A stretch of DNA of 64,000 nt from Ichthyophis bannanicus (taxonomy: Eukaryota; Chordata; Amphibia; Gymnophiona; Ichthyophiidae). Every line of letters begins with the position of its first letter. Positions within the stretch are counted from its first letter, which is position 1. Under the pieces are notes generated by a model, which saw only the letters and a list, made by a program, of their open reading frames with translations, made no database searches and had not been told where the DNA came from. The stretch spans positions 585,992,438 to 586,056,437 of the forward strand of contig CM066033.1 of the NCBI GenBank assembly GCA_033557465.1, read 5' to 3'. The position numbers and the translations under genes were made by a program. Positions 1-10,933 of the stretch are shown here, piece after piece.

Positions 1-499
1 CCCGGGGGGAAACCTTAAACTTTAGAAAACAGCTGGCTGCTTGCTCCTGCCGCTGCCGCGCGGGGTAAGCAGCAATACCGCATGTCCCGCGGCCCCCCCC
101 CCTGTCATTCTTCTCTGCTTCGGCTTTCAGAGCCGCGAAGGGAGAGCTTCTCCCTCGTGACTCTGTTAAGCCCCGCTGGGGCTTATGGGAAATTTCCCAT
201 CTGCCCCGGCGAGCTTAACAGAGTCGCGAGGGAGAAGTTCTCCCTTCGCGGCTCTGAAGCCGAAGCAGAGAAGAACTGACAGGCAAGCAGGAAGGGATCG
301 GGGTGGGCCGCGGGACGGGACATGCGGTATTGCCGCTATTTGCCGGGCCGATGGGAAGGGGCCGCGGGACAGTTGATTCTGCCGCTGCCACGGCAGCGGC
401 AGCAGAAGCCGGGTTTTTTTTTCCCCTGTGTATCGCGGGCCGCACAAAGGTCTCTCGCGGGCCGCATGCGGCCCACGGGCCGCGTGTTTGAGACCCCTG
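1..499. repeat. Palindromic hAT-type MITE (left end outside window)
   Basis: The first ~410 bases fold on themselves. The 16-bp palindrome ATGGGAAATTTCCCAT (185-200) is the centre, and the flanks pair outward: the stretch from 101 matches the reverse complement of that ending near 282, and 68-100 matches about 300-340, with some gaps. A GCCGCTGCC-rich block lies at both outer edges. The right edge ends in GTTTGAGACCCCTG (486-499), which resembles hAT-superfamily terminal repeats of the CAGGGGTCTCAAAC type. It is GC- and CpG-rich and has no credible protein; short open frames here are by-products of the hairpin. The left terminus is not in the window, so the TIR pair and target duplication cannot be confirmed. 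Confidence 0.6.
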
Positions 500-500
500 T

Positions 501-749
501 GCTAAAACAAGTGTGGTTGTGAACAAACAATGTGCATCAATGGCAAACTCTTGACAATAATCTCCAAAAAATGCTCAACTACCTAATTGGAAGAGGAGGA
601 TACTGAACCTTGAAAAGAAAACCAGTGGCTGTACAAGATTACCATCCTTAAAACAGTATAAATATAAGATGAACCATATGCATAAATTTTGTATTATAAA
701 TTTTAAAATGTATGATAAATTCTAAAAAAATCTAAAAAAACAGCTCACC
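501..749 (+). repeat. Left terminal inverted repeat (249 bp)
   Basis: Runs from GCTAAAACAAGTGTGG to ACAGCTCACC and pairs with 2452-2700 in inverted orientation with one visible mismatch. The inner end borders the polypyrimidine tract. Confidence 0.85.
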
Positions 750-1012
750 CCCCCTTTCCCCCCTCCCCCTCCCCCTTCCTCCCTTCCCCTCCCCTTCCCC
801 CCTCCCTCCCCTTCTCCCCTCCCCCTCCCCCTTCCCTCTCCCCTCCCCCTTTTTCCCTTACCTTTCCCCCTCTCTCCCCCCCTCTCTCCCCTCCCCCCTT
901 CTCCCCTCTTCTCCCTCCCCCTTCCCCCTTCCCCCCCTTTTTTTCCCCCTTCCCTTTTTTCCCCCTTTTCCCCCCTTCCCCCTTCCCTCTCTTTTTTTCC
1001 TTTTTTCCCCAA
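750..1012. repeat. Polypyrimidine (C/T) tract
   Basis: About 260 bases of almost pure C and T on the plus strand. The complementary purine strand reads as a meaningless Gly/Lys/Glu/Arg-rich open frame. Such tracts can form triplex DNA. A related shorter C/T tract is at about 2341-2425, just inside the right inverted repeat. Confidence 0.85.
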
Positions 1013-1095
1013 GCCCCTCTTATTTTTGGTACATATTTTTTATTATTATTTTTATTTTTATCAATTTTAGGGAATTAATTTTGACCATTGGTTGT

Positions 1096-1430
1096 ATTTA
1101 TTATATTTATTTATTTATTATATAGCTAATATGGTGCAGTTGTGTAGGAGCCTTTAAAAAGAGTAGTTGCGTTCTATGTTCCATGAATAAGATTATGAGT
1201 TGTGATGATTCCCCTCTCGATGTTTCAACTAATTTATATAATTTTATCTTACTGGTCTCAGTGTTATGTGTCAGCATGCTTAAACGTTTTTGACTACTTT
1301 TATGTATTATTGGCTTTATTTATTTATTTATTTCTTAAATTGTGTACATAGCTAATATGGTGTAGTTTTGTAGGAGCTCCTTAAAAAGAGTTGTTGCGTT
1401 CTATGTTCCATGAACAAGATTATGAGATGT
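1096..1430 (+). repeat. Pair of ~105-bp direct repeats inside the TIR element
   Basis: The block holding TAGCTAATATGGTG, GTAGGAGC, TTAAAAAGAG and GTTCTATGTTCCATGA occurs at about 1096-1200 and again at about 1318-1427, roughly 220 bp apart. A second loose pair built around CTAGCGCGTTT...CTTAAG is near 1988 and 2113. No coding potential is seen. Confidence 0.65.
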
Positions 1431-2451
1431 TCCTTACATGTTTGAGTTTGCCAGGTTAGGCATTAATGAAAATATTTTAACATGTTGCCTCTTCATTTAT
1501 TTTGTAAATACATTTTATAGAACTAATAATTTATTTTTAGTAAGAGTACTTTGATTATTTATCACTCGTTTATATCGTGGTTTATAGATATAATCATTTT
1601 TGCAACAATTTGCCTTTTTATTGCTTTTGTGAATACAGTTCATAGATCTATTAATTTATTTTAGTGAGAAGAGTTCATTATTTGTTTACTTCGTATTGCA
1701 TATATACAAGCATCTTTGAAAAATTTTGCCTTGGTTTCTCTTTCTCTATCGCGCTAGATCAGCGTGAGGTTTAGCTAGTTGGCAAGGTTGTTTTTTGAAT
1801 CTTGAGCGTTCTTAATGTTTTATCAATGGGTTTAAGGTGTTTTTAATTTAAGGTTGATTGCTTTTTATAGTCGTTCTTTTTAACCATTTGTTTTTATAAA
1901 GCATATGCTACACGTTTTTCAAGTGGTTGGTATGAGCGCAATTTTGAATTAATTTTGTTTTATGATCCTTTCAATCGTGTCAATAATCTAGCGCGTTTCT
2001 CTTAAGCCGCGATGATTTTTTGCCGATCTGATTACGTCATGCTCCATATGCATATGCAGTTATGCAAAGTCCTGTCTTGTGATTCCTTTAAATCGCGCCA
2101 ATTTCTAGCGCGTTTTTCTTAAGCTGCTTCGGTACTCTGCCGGTTTGAAGGTATGTTCTTTTACTACAGTGTGCTGTTTATAATAGTGTCTTTAATTCAG
2201 TTTGGGTTATAGTGACCCTGCACGTTTCTTTCTTTCATGTTTACAATCAGCCTATGCAGTTTATTTATGTGAACCAAGGTTTTTCCTCTTCTTTTACATA
2301 ATTTATTTAAGAGGTATATGGGTACATGATGTCAAATTCAATTCATTCCCTTTCCCTCCTTATTCCCTTTGTCCCCTCCCCCCTCACTTCCTCCCTTCCC
2401 TTCCCTCCTTTCTTTTTCTTCTCATAATATTGGATTACAAACTTTATCCCT

Positions 2452-2700
2452 GGTGAGCTGTTTTTTTAGATTTTTTTAGAATTTATCATACATTTTAAAA
2501 TTTATAATACAAAATTTATGCATATGGTTCATCTTATATTTATACTGTTTTAAGGATGGTAATCTTGAACAGCCACTGGTTTTCTTTTCAAGGTTCAGTA
2601 TCCTCCTCTTCCAATTAGGTAGTTGAGCATTTTTTGGAGATTATTGTCAAGAGTTTGCCATTGATGCACATTGTTTGTTCACAACCACACTTGTTTTAGC
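2452..2700 (-). repeat. Right terminal inverted repeat (249 bp)
   Basis: Inverted partner of 501-749. It ends in ...CACTTGTTTTAGC and is followed by GGGATTTTTTATCC, which does not continue the match. Confidence 0.85.
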
Positions 2701-3490
2701 GGGATTTTTTATCCATTTAATGTTCTAACTAACAATGCAATATATATATAATTATGGATTTAGATCGTTTTAAATTGTTTACATATGCACATTTTTTATA
2801 TATACATTTCTATATGTATATTTTTATATGTATTTATCTTTTGTGCTCCTATATCATTATTTATTCATATTTACTATTGTGTATTTATATTGTTTTAATT
2901 GGTTACACGTATAGACATATTTTTGTGTACACTTCCATATTGATGCATTTTAATTATTTATTTATTTCTTATATTTATTACCTTTATTTATTAGACAATT
3001 AATGATTACTTAGTATTTTGGTTTTGGTGCATTATTCATTATGTTACATGTTTTTGGTCTGGGTCTCCTATTTTCTTTGTTCTTTATTGTATATTTAAAA
3101 GTTGTCTGTTATTTAACGTATTTATTATGTCTTTTTCAGCTATATTTTTTGCACTATTGGTCACATATTGCTTATGCGCTTTTTTATGTATGACTAGAAG
3201 TTTTATAAGTAAGTATATTTTATTATTTTTTCTAGATATTTTCTCCTTGTGGTCGCACAATATATAATTTTATATTTTTATATATTTTTAAATGTATCTT
3301 AGATATATATATTTTGTTTATTTCTTTGTTCTCCATTTATATTTTTTATTCATGTATGATTTTATGTTTTTATCTAATTATTTGCAGTCCTTTCTACCCC
3401 CTGATGAAGGCACAAGCCGAAACGCGTTGGGGTGTTTCATAAATAAAGTGCTAGTGACCCATATCCTGCTCGCCCTTTGGTTTGTTTGGT
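2701..3490 (+). mobile_element. AT-rich tail, probably the 3' part of a Penelope-like element
   Basis: About 650 bases of very AT-rich sequence lead into CCCCCTGATGAAGGCACA, then GCCGAAACGCGTTGG, then a short unique tail. This arrangement resembles the non-coding ends of vertebrate Penelope-like elements. There is no reverse-transcriptase sequence here, so only a terminal part would be present. The short hydrophobic open frames (Tyr/Ile/Phe-rich) come from base composition. The right boundary is approximate. Confidence 0.45.
3401..3425 (+). ncRNA. Hammerhead-ribozyme-like core
   Basis: CTGATGA (3401-3407) is followed by a short stem GGC-ACAA-GCC and then GAAAC, the order of the conserved hammerhead core (CUGAUGA, stem II, GAAA). 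Penelope-like elements are known to carry minimal hammerheads in their terminal repeats. Here stem II is only 3 bp with an extra A, and stems I and III and the cleavage-site UH are not convincing by eye. It may be a decayed or variant copy. Confidence 0.4.
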
Positions 3491-4125
3491 CTCCTTGCGA
3501 GTTTGGTGCTCACCTTGTGTTCGTGTACGTGATGAAGTATACATTAGCCCAGACTGTGGGGTTTCATTTACACCCATCACACATAATCAATACCATAATG
3601 GGAAAGTAGTCATGCGCATGTGTACTGTGATATGTATGACATGTGGCACCACACCTAAGAAACATACAGGCATAGCCAGATGACACGAGGCGAACATCCA
3701 TACAAGCACCTACAAATTGGCCTCTATAAACAAACAACACGCAGGAGAGTTGTCCACAATCATGGACCTCCCGTCCATTGAGAATACCGCACCATATGCC
3801 TGCCATCTTGCTCCACACACACCATCAAACCAACTAACTGTGTTTGCACAGCAACTGCTAAGACAATCAGACAGTAACTGGGAATGTGCTTCAGCCAACC
3901 TCCCAAGGGCGTAGGAACACCCACCCACATAATCCTCCAACAGCTGGTGGTCTGGCCTGTCCACATGGTTATTCACACACCCATGGCTATAGTTTTAACT
4001 TATGCTTTGCAGTCTAATGACATTGCAGTGTTTCATTAGAATGCTATATGATCTTGAAATTATACATTTAGAAACATCACACACACAGGACAGCACATAT
4101 ATGTGCAAAGATATGCAATACGTAC
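3491..4125. other. No gene recognised
   Basis: Mixed sequence rich in CACA/TGTG words, like the rest of the Harbinger region. A last transposase exon might lie here on the minus strand, downstream of the donor at 4125, but nothing recognisable could be assigned. Confidence 0.4.
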
Positions 4126-4494
4126 CAGAGAATATCTCTCCAATCAACCTCCGCCTGACTGCTGTGCCCTCTTGTGTGTCACCACTGGCACGTACAGGGA
4201 GGCACGGTGGTTCGTCCTCAAGATCCTCATTAATCTCTGCAGGAATATCGTGCCTGAGAGCAATGTTGTGCAGGATGCAACAGGCTATGATTATTTCTGC
4301 TACAGTGATTGGGTTATATTGTAAGGCCCCGCCTGTCCTATCCAGACACCTGAAGCGACTTTTCAATACGCCAAAGGTGCGCTCTATGACAGAGCGGCTG
4401 GATGCGTGGGCCTCATTGTACCTCCGCTCTGCACTTGTCCGTGGCTGACGCACAGGGGTCAGCAGCCAGGGGCGACACCCATACCCTGCATCAC
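4126..4494 (-). CDS. PIF/Harbinger transposase exon (HARBI1-like, C-terminal catalytic part)
   Basis: This minus-strand exon encodes the end of a DDE transposase of the PIF/Harbinger (HARBI1-like) family. Visible motifs in order are GYGCRPWLLTPV, RRYNEAHASSRSVIERTFG, LKSRFRCLDR and IIACCILHNIAL. The last Glu of the DDE triad is expected in the IERTFG stretch. The exon is bounded by an acceptor (ctgcag before GTGATGC, 4496/4495) and a donor (CTCTG before GTACGT, 4126/4125); both junctions are phase 1 and the frame is open between them. Upstream exons with the first catalytic residues were not found with confidence. It is transcribed away from the SANT-domain gene at 6246, the usual two-gene layout of Harbinger elements. 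Whether the transposase is still complete is unknown. Confidence 0.8.
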
Positions 4495-5905
4495 CTGCAG
4501 AATGAAATGTTGCATGTGAATGTTTGAGCGCATGTTACCCTAAATCGACACATGTATAGACGTGAGAAACAAAGCAATAACACTTGCTGACATAACTATA
4601 TGACAGCACTACTATGCATTTTGCCAAAATGCCATATGGTGATAGAAATGCAACACATGGGCCATGGAGTCTGTACATACATGCCAAAGAACACACCAGT
4701 CCCATTTGTACCTGTAAAGGCCCTCTATGTGTGGCACATGCGTATTGTACTGCAGTTAGTGTCATTATTTCTAACACCTGCAACGTTAGACTATACCACC
4801 AATACACTGATCGCATGTGCCAAGTATATGTCTGCAAACTACACAACACTAAACTGTGATGTGATGTGATGCAGGCTCATATCAAGCACATGTATGCCAT
4901 GCAGGTATGACAAGGTCCAAACAATAGCACCTATATTTCCCATGTTCTCCAAGGTCTACATATCAACTTTTAGGAGGCTAGCTCCATATGCTGCTTACTG
5001 CTGACTACCAATCAGTCTAGTAGCCATCCTCTGCACTATCTCCATCATGTTACCAGCATTTTGAAGCTGTAGTCCACATAACTGCACACTGTAGCCCACT
5101 TGAGCTTGCAACAATCACATATACCGAGGCAGAGTAACTCCCTGTGTATGTGCTACCAATACCTCTCAGGATGGATCCAAATAGCCCCCTTGCCCTTGCT
5201 GTCACCTTTGCAAAATGCTCTACCACATTAGTACCAGCACCTACAATGACGCCTATGTCCCCCACATCTACAGTGTTCAAAGGTACTGCAAACCCTTGGC
5301 TTTGTTTCTCCTCTGCTATGAGGTAGGTCAAATGCAAGATCATACATATGCAAACATGTACTGCTATTTGTAAAGGTCAGAAACATGCATCATACATAGC
5401 TACACAGACTCTCATGTAATCTACTACTTCCAGGGTGAAAACTCCAGTACTGATTGAGTGTGTGAAACTCACACACACATGACAAGGCTTCGCTGTATGG
5501 GTTCTAAATAACATAGATGTAACATGACATAACGCAACTACCTGAAATTAAACGGCACCAACACCCCCCACCCACCCCATGTGTGCAGATGGAACACACA
5601 CACACACACACACACTATTAGTAATCCAACACCTGGACACACATTTGCACACATGCAAAGTTATTTGATCACCATCAGCAGGGTTTGATCACATAATGTT
5701 ACAATATTTATGTCACATTTGGAATCAGTTTCCGTGTTACTCAATATATACACTCTGGTTGCAATGTAAACTTTAACAATTCACCCTCTTTGTCTTACCG
5801 TAAGGTACGTTTACAAAGGCACAGAGAGATAATAGTGCACTATATAAGAGATGTTACTTAAACACATAAATAGATGCATTCATAAATATGTAATCAGGAA
5901 ATACT
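4495..5905. other. Presumed transposase intron, no exon assigned
   Basis: Lies between the transposase exon and its putative leader exon. The minus strand of 5343-5050 is open for 97 codons but matches no transposase motif I know. A (CA)n run is at about 5595-5620. Nothing else is supported. Confidence 0.35.
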
Positions 5906-6245
5906 CACCCAGCAATATACACCCTGCACACCTGGTCCACGTTGAGGGTTGTTTGAGGAGTGCTAGGTAGGTGAGAGCAGTGTGTGAGCAGGGAGTAGTG
6001 TAGCTGGTGTGTAGTTTCTGGAGGTAGTGTGCAGGTGTCATTGTAGTGTATTGGACTGTACTGTATTGTATTGTACTCTATTGTGTCTGTAGTGTGCTGT
6101 TTACTGTGTCGTAGATTGTGTTTTGTTGTTTGTAGTGTGGTCATATTTGTTCTGTGTGTGTTGTGTTGTGTGTAGGTGAGGGAGAAAGGGTGAGGTGAGG
6201 TCAGGTTGAGGTGGGGAGTGGAAGAGTGGGGAGGGAGAGGACAGG
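5906..6245. promoter_or_regulatory. Candidate shared promoter / leader between divergent Harbinger genes
   Basis: The segment separates the minus-strand transposase from the plus-strand SANT gene. On the minus strand a donor-like GTGAGTATTTCC begins near 5908 and would end a leader exon covering about 5910-6240. GT/GA-rich sequence fills 5940-6330. No clear TATA box was found. The assignment rests on position and one splice donor. Confidence 0.3.
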
Positions 6246-9200
6246 ATGATGGAGAGGGAGAGGGAGAGTGATAGTGAGAGAGAGAGAGAGAGGGTGACAG
6301 AGAGGGAGGGTGAGAGGGCGAGGGCGGTGGGGGAGGTGTGTGCACCTGCTCCTGTGGGGGCAGGGCCTCCCGGCCCTATGGAGGCTGAGCCAGCAGCAGG
6401 GCCATCAGCAAAGGGTCCAGCTGCACCGAGCAGACACACTGCCAAAAGAAAAAGGGTCCCTGTGCCGGAAACTCAGAGGAGGAGGGCCACACGGTTCACA
6501 GATGCAGAGAACCACAACCTCCTCGCTATGGTTTTGGAGAATTATGATGTCCTTTTTGGGAGGCTCAGCAGCCACACAACTGTGGCTGGACGTAACGCGG
6601 TGTGGGAGGAGGTTCGCACTGCAGTTGCTGAGGCAGGGGGCCCACCCCGAGATATTGACAGCCTTAAGAAACGATATTCTGATATAAAAAGAGGGGTGCG
6701 CCACCAAATGGCTGTTGAACAGGAACATGCTAGGGGCACAGGTGGCGGCGGCCCCCTCCCCCCTATGCTCACACCCCTCGAACAGCAGCTCGCAGAAAGA
6801 CTGGGCCCCATCTACACATATGGTCTTCCTGCGGCCCTGGACACAGCCCATCCGCAAGCAGGTAAGTATGCTACTTATTCCTCTAACCTCTCAAGACCTT
6901 CCTGTAATCCCCATTGTGTAGACATTAAACATCTGAAAATGTAAGTCCATACCTCCTCTCCAAACAAACATCATTTACCTATGCAGGTGTCACAGGTGTG
7001 TGTGATGTACCTTTCAACACCCTGTTCTGGTTCATCCCAAAGGCACAAACCAAAGACAAAGTTTAAATCAAGGCAATACCAACACATACAGAACTCAAAC
7101 TCACCACTATGGTTTGCTGTTAAAAACATATGGCATTGACCGAACACATGCTGTGTTCTGCTGGCGGCCTCAGGGGCAAGAGGTAGACCTAAAAACTGCT
7201 CTACCACCTTAAACATACATGTAACACCACACCTTAGCAGCTTAACCTACAAAGTGTGTGAAAGGGAGAGTTCCCCTACACTATGCAGCAATTGGAAGAT
7301 GCAGAGATGGCAGGCGTAGATGTAATGCACATCAGAACACGCATTTCAATCTTTTACTATGCTTTGCTCAACCATCACATCAAAGTTGAATCTGAACAAC
7401 CGTCCATTAAATGTGTTCACATCCAACTTTGTAGTGAAGGAAGGAGATAACACAGTGAAACACAGCAAGAGTGTTTTGATGTGCATTGCAGCTACATCTG
7501 GCATATCAACAGTCTCCAGTTGCAGCATAGTGTATGGTAACCTCCCCTATCACACACGTTTGTCAATGAATTGACAAAGTGTACTATTACATGTATGTTC
7601 ATGAAAAAAGAGCAAATGTGTGGTCCACGTAATGCACATGAGGAAGGCAGCGAAACATGGCCTTTGTTAGGATAGTGACATATGTATCTTACGAAATATC
7701 TTTCTGGTCCCTCTGAGGTCTGCACATCGTGGTATTGGCAAGGAACACCCTGTGTTTTTGCGATGTTCCTGGGATAATTTCTACATGTGTTTTGTTCCTC
7801 AAACCATCATTGTACCCACCTGTCACAAACATGTCCACCTGTAGCTGTCCCCAACCTACCCCCACAACAGTGCTTGCCATCCTCTGTCTTATTGCATTGG
7901 CCTGTGAGAATGGCATGTTTATGTGATATACTATACGCACAGTGCTGCATGTGCTTGTCCATGGCCCCAAGGTGATGAACATTTGCAGCTTGCTGCATAG
8001 TATGAGCTTGCCAAGCACATGTACCACTGTGATGATAGTATGACACAAGGACATATGCCCTGCTCAATGGCATGCACACCCCATCAGGGGATTGGCCAAG
8101 CAGGTGTAAGGGTACTGAACATGCAAGCCCATGAATGGACATATTTTGAACACATGTGTTGTGACATGGAATGGCGGATACATGCGCAAGTTGAGCAGAA
8201 ACAGATGTTTCACAAATAAAAACAAGGTGTGTAGGGCAAATAAGCACACCTGTTTCCCCATGGTACAGGTACATGGTGGTCTCAGACAGGTATGGGAGGG
8301 TGTAGGGGATCCTGGCTGGAGCATACATGCAGGGTCCACCCACCATCATGTATGTGTTGTCATCACCACACACGTATACAAAGTTGAAGTGCATAAGCAT
8401 ATGTTTGCTGTGTTTGATTGTCCACAATGCAGGTGACTACAGTACCATGATCACCCATGAGGGGGAGGGAGAGGAGGAGGAGGAGGAGGATGAGGAGGAG
8501 GGGGCTGAAATGTCCGCACCACACATCATGGAGGAGCCAGAGGCTGCTGTGTCGGGGGGCAGCATATCTTCAGCCGAGGGGCCCGTGGAGGCACACATAA
8601 TGACCCATACAACAATGGGGTCTCGAACACCAGGCGCAAGCCAACACACCAAGCAGGAGGAGGTCGGGGATGATGTGCTCATGGCAGAGCTGAGAGCCCA
8701 TGCTACATCTGCACGCCAAGATGCAGAAGGTGGGTGCTAAACATTGTTACCTCAAATGGTCTGTATGCTGAGTGTGCATAAGATATCAGCTGTGCATCGT
8801 ATGGGAGTATTGTAAATTGGTCCACTGCACACAATGGGAGGCACACTTATATAACGTACCAGTAGACTACACGTCAGGATTCGGTATGTGCACCACAGTG
8901 ATTTTAATGAAGATATCTTAGCACCTGTGGAATGCAGAAGAAATAAACAACTAACATGTATAGTTTAACACGTATGGGTTGATGTTGATCTGAATCTGAG
9001 ACATAATTTATGTGCACTCTGTCATAAAGTTGTTTTGTTAGCTCTCCAAGGTGTGTTTGCGCACACACATGAGCACAGCTGGGAGACAACAGTGGTGACC
9101 AAGGTCTGGCACAACCACAACACACAAACCATTAGTCCCTGGTTGGGGTGTGTGTGGTGGATGTCATAACATACCTTAAACAGCTGTGACATGTCTGCCT

Positions 9201-10884
9201 CCCGTGACTGTAGACATGTTAGACAACAAAAGGGTCTCACGTATGTTAGCTGATCTCCACCGGTGAACACACAACAGACCAGCCTAAGGTACATTGACAC
9301 CTACGGATGCAGACATAAGAGAGATGCAGTTTACGGTGCAGCATGTTATGAGAATAACCTCAATACTACAATTGTACTTGCAACAGTCAGCCTCATCACA
9401 GAAGCACAAGCTGTGTGCCAGAAAAAATAATGCCCACTATCCCCCAGTCCATGGATAATCAGACCTACCATACACAAACCTAAACATTGTCTATAATGCT
9501 ACGTCACAAAGACCCCATACCCTACAGTCTGCGTTCCAGGTGAAAACCAATCATAAGATATGACATTAGCATATAACAGGGTTTAGACACCCATATTGCA
9601 CAATGTACGGAAAGGACAGGGTGAATGGTCATATAGGTATGGTTTGGGAGGCGTACAGGTCCGTGGAGACTCCCTGTATGTACCCAACTAAGGTAGGCTG
9701 CTAGACATTCAGACAGGGCTATCAACATGTGCCAGTCCTGTATATATCTGACATTGGCTGTCACAAATTGCATGGGTTGTGACCCAACCACCTGATCACA
9801 CAGGTAAGCTTCTGGCCCCTTTTGTTGTTGGAAAGAATATACACCACACAGGTGTCACCCCTGCTGCCAACCTAAAATCATCACGGATCGCCCCCCCCCC
9901 CTAGCTCTGTGACTCAACACATCCCTAGGGGTTATCATGTGCTGTTGTTTGCCCATCATAACCATGTCTGTGCAATCTTGCGGTCTGTCCCCCTCTGCTG
10001 CACCATCTGGTGCTACCCATGCTCTGTCTAATACCCACACATGTGTATGGAGGTGTACGTGCACTTTCATGAGACCCGTGCTCTGTTGCCACTAGGTGTT
10101 AAGTGAACCCCTGTGTTCACAGACACATGAAGCAGCAGTGGACATGCCCACATACGGCTGCTAATGCTGGTGCTTCCATCCCATCTCTCAGAGTCAATTC
10201 CGATGAATTTGTAACCTGTCCATGCTGCGAATATTAATCCAACTGTGGTGCCACCTGGCCTGGGTGTCCTCAAGCAAACTCTGCTTCATCAATGCAACTC
10301 CCCAGGTGTGGATGCTGTCCAGTGCACACGCTCCACCCCCCTACACAATGGACATTTGTTTGGTATCTGTCCCTGGGCCTATTGTAAAGTCTGCATTACG
10401 TGGGTGTGTATGCGCAGCCAGTGTATATCTGTGTTTTCCCCCCACATCACGTAACTGAGCCATGTGCTGTGTGTGGCTGTGACATTAACATCTCTGACAA
10501 AGTTTTATTGCAAATATTACCATGTTATCAGTAGAGTCTGTCCGATCACAAAGAAATATATGTGCTATATGTGTAACATTGTTGCGTGTGATGGTTGTTT
10601 ACTGGAGATGGGTCTCATGGCCACCCTTTGTTCCACCCACAGGCAATCGTCAGGCATCTGAAGCCATACGCAATTCTCTGGACCTGTTACGGCATGAAAT
10701 AAGGGAATTGCGGGAAGAGGTGAGGGCCATGCCGTTAGAAAGAATTGCTGTGGCCCTGGAGGGCATTTTTGGGGTGTTGGAACGATTGGCACCGCCACCA
10801 CCACCACCACCACCACCACCATCACTGCCTCCACCATGGCCACAAGCACAGCAGGAGCGTGGACCACCAGGGGAGGGGGTCTGA
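6246..10884 (+). CDS. Harbinger Myb/SANT-like DNA-binding protein, three exons
   Basis: Exons are 6246-6861, 8433-8729 and 10643-10884. Donors are GCAG/GTAAGT and GAAG/GTGGGT; acceptors are AATGCAG and CACCCACAG. All junctions are phase 1, and the spliced frame is open for 384 codons. Exon 1 has a GA-microsatellite-encoded Arg/Glu start, a basic AKRKRV patch, and a Myb/SANT-like domain (about residues 80-155) from TRFTDAENHNLLAMVLENY through NAVWEEVRTAV to LKKRYSDIKRGV. Exon 2 begins with an acidic Glu run. Exon 3 has a helical, coiled-coil-like ALRHEI-type segment (SLDLLRHEIRELREEVRAM) and a Pro run from a CCA repeat. Harbinger elements encode such a partner, which in studied cases binds the transposon ends and helps import the transposase. 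A start at 6378 is an alternative to 6246. A poly(A) signal lies 44 bases after the stop. It looks intact. Confidence 0.8.
6862..8432 (+). other. Intron 1 of the SANT-like gene
   Basis: Bounded by GTAAGT and GCAG. No other gene is recognised; composition is the same CACA/TGTG-rich sequence as the flanks. Confidence 0.6.
8730..10642 (+). other. Intron 2 of the SANT-like gene
   Basis: Bounded by GTGGGT and CACAG. The minus strand at 9791-9522 is open for 89 codons and has a stretch (HTGSLHGPV) loosely like the PGSxHDS motif of Harbinger transposases, but the rest does not align, so I do not call it. Confidence 0.5.
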
Positions 10885-10927
10885 GACATGGCAGACGTGG
10901 GCGGCCACGCCGACGAACATAACTGCG

Positions 10928-10933
10928 AATAAA
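10928..10933 (+). terminator. Poly(A) signal AATAAA of the SANT-like gene
   Basis: Canonical AATAAA 44 bases after the TGA stop at 10882-10884, consistent with a complete transcription unit. Confidence 0.6.

Larger units (their letters stand above)
501..2700. mobile_element. 2.2-kb non-coding element with 249-bp terminal inverted repeats
   Basis: The first 249 bases and the last 249 bases are inverted copies of each other with a single mismatch that I can see (GTACAAGA against GTTCAAGA in the other arm). The outermost bases are GCTAAAACAAGTGTGG. The interior has no gene: a long C/T tract next to the left repeat, a shorter C/T tract next to the right repeat, and AT-rich sequence with internal direct repeats. 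The hAT-type MITE abuts the left edge, so no target duplication can be read. The class is unknown. Near-identity of the repeats suggests recent origin or gene conversion. Confidence 0.7.

Noticed and set aside
722..1012. Minus-strand open frame rich in Gly, Lys, Glu and Arg
   Set aside because: It is only the purine strand of the C/T tract; no domain and no start context.
2202..3002. Hydrophobic open frames suggesting membrane peptides
   Set aside because: Tyr/Phe/Ile-rich sequence follows from AT-rich DNA; no signal or conserved motif.
5050..5343. 97-codon minus-strand frame as a transposase exon
   Set aside because: No Harbinger catalytic motif, and splice sites do not frame it.
5905..6345. 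Pro/Ser/His-rich minus-strand protein
   Set aside because: Antisense of a GA/GT microsatellite-rich region; better read as leader or promoter.
10067..10273. Minus-strand frame as an upstream Harbinger transposase exon
   Set aside because: No recognisable catalytic block; overlaps intron 2 of the SANT gene.
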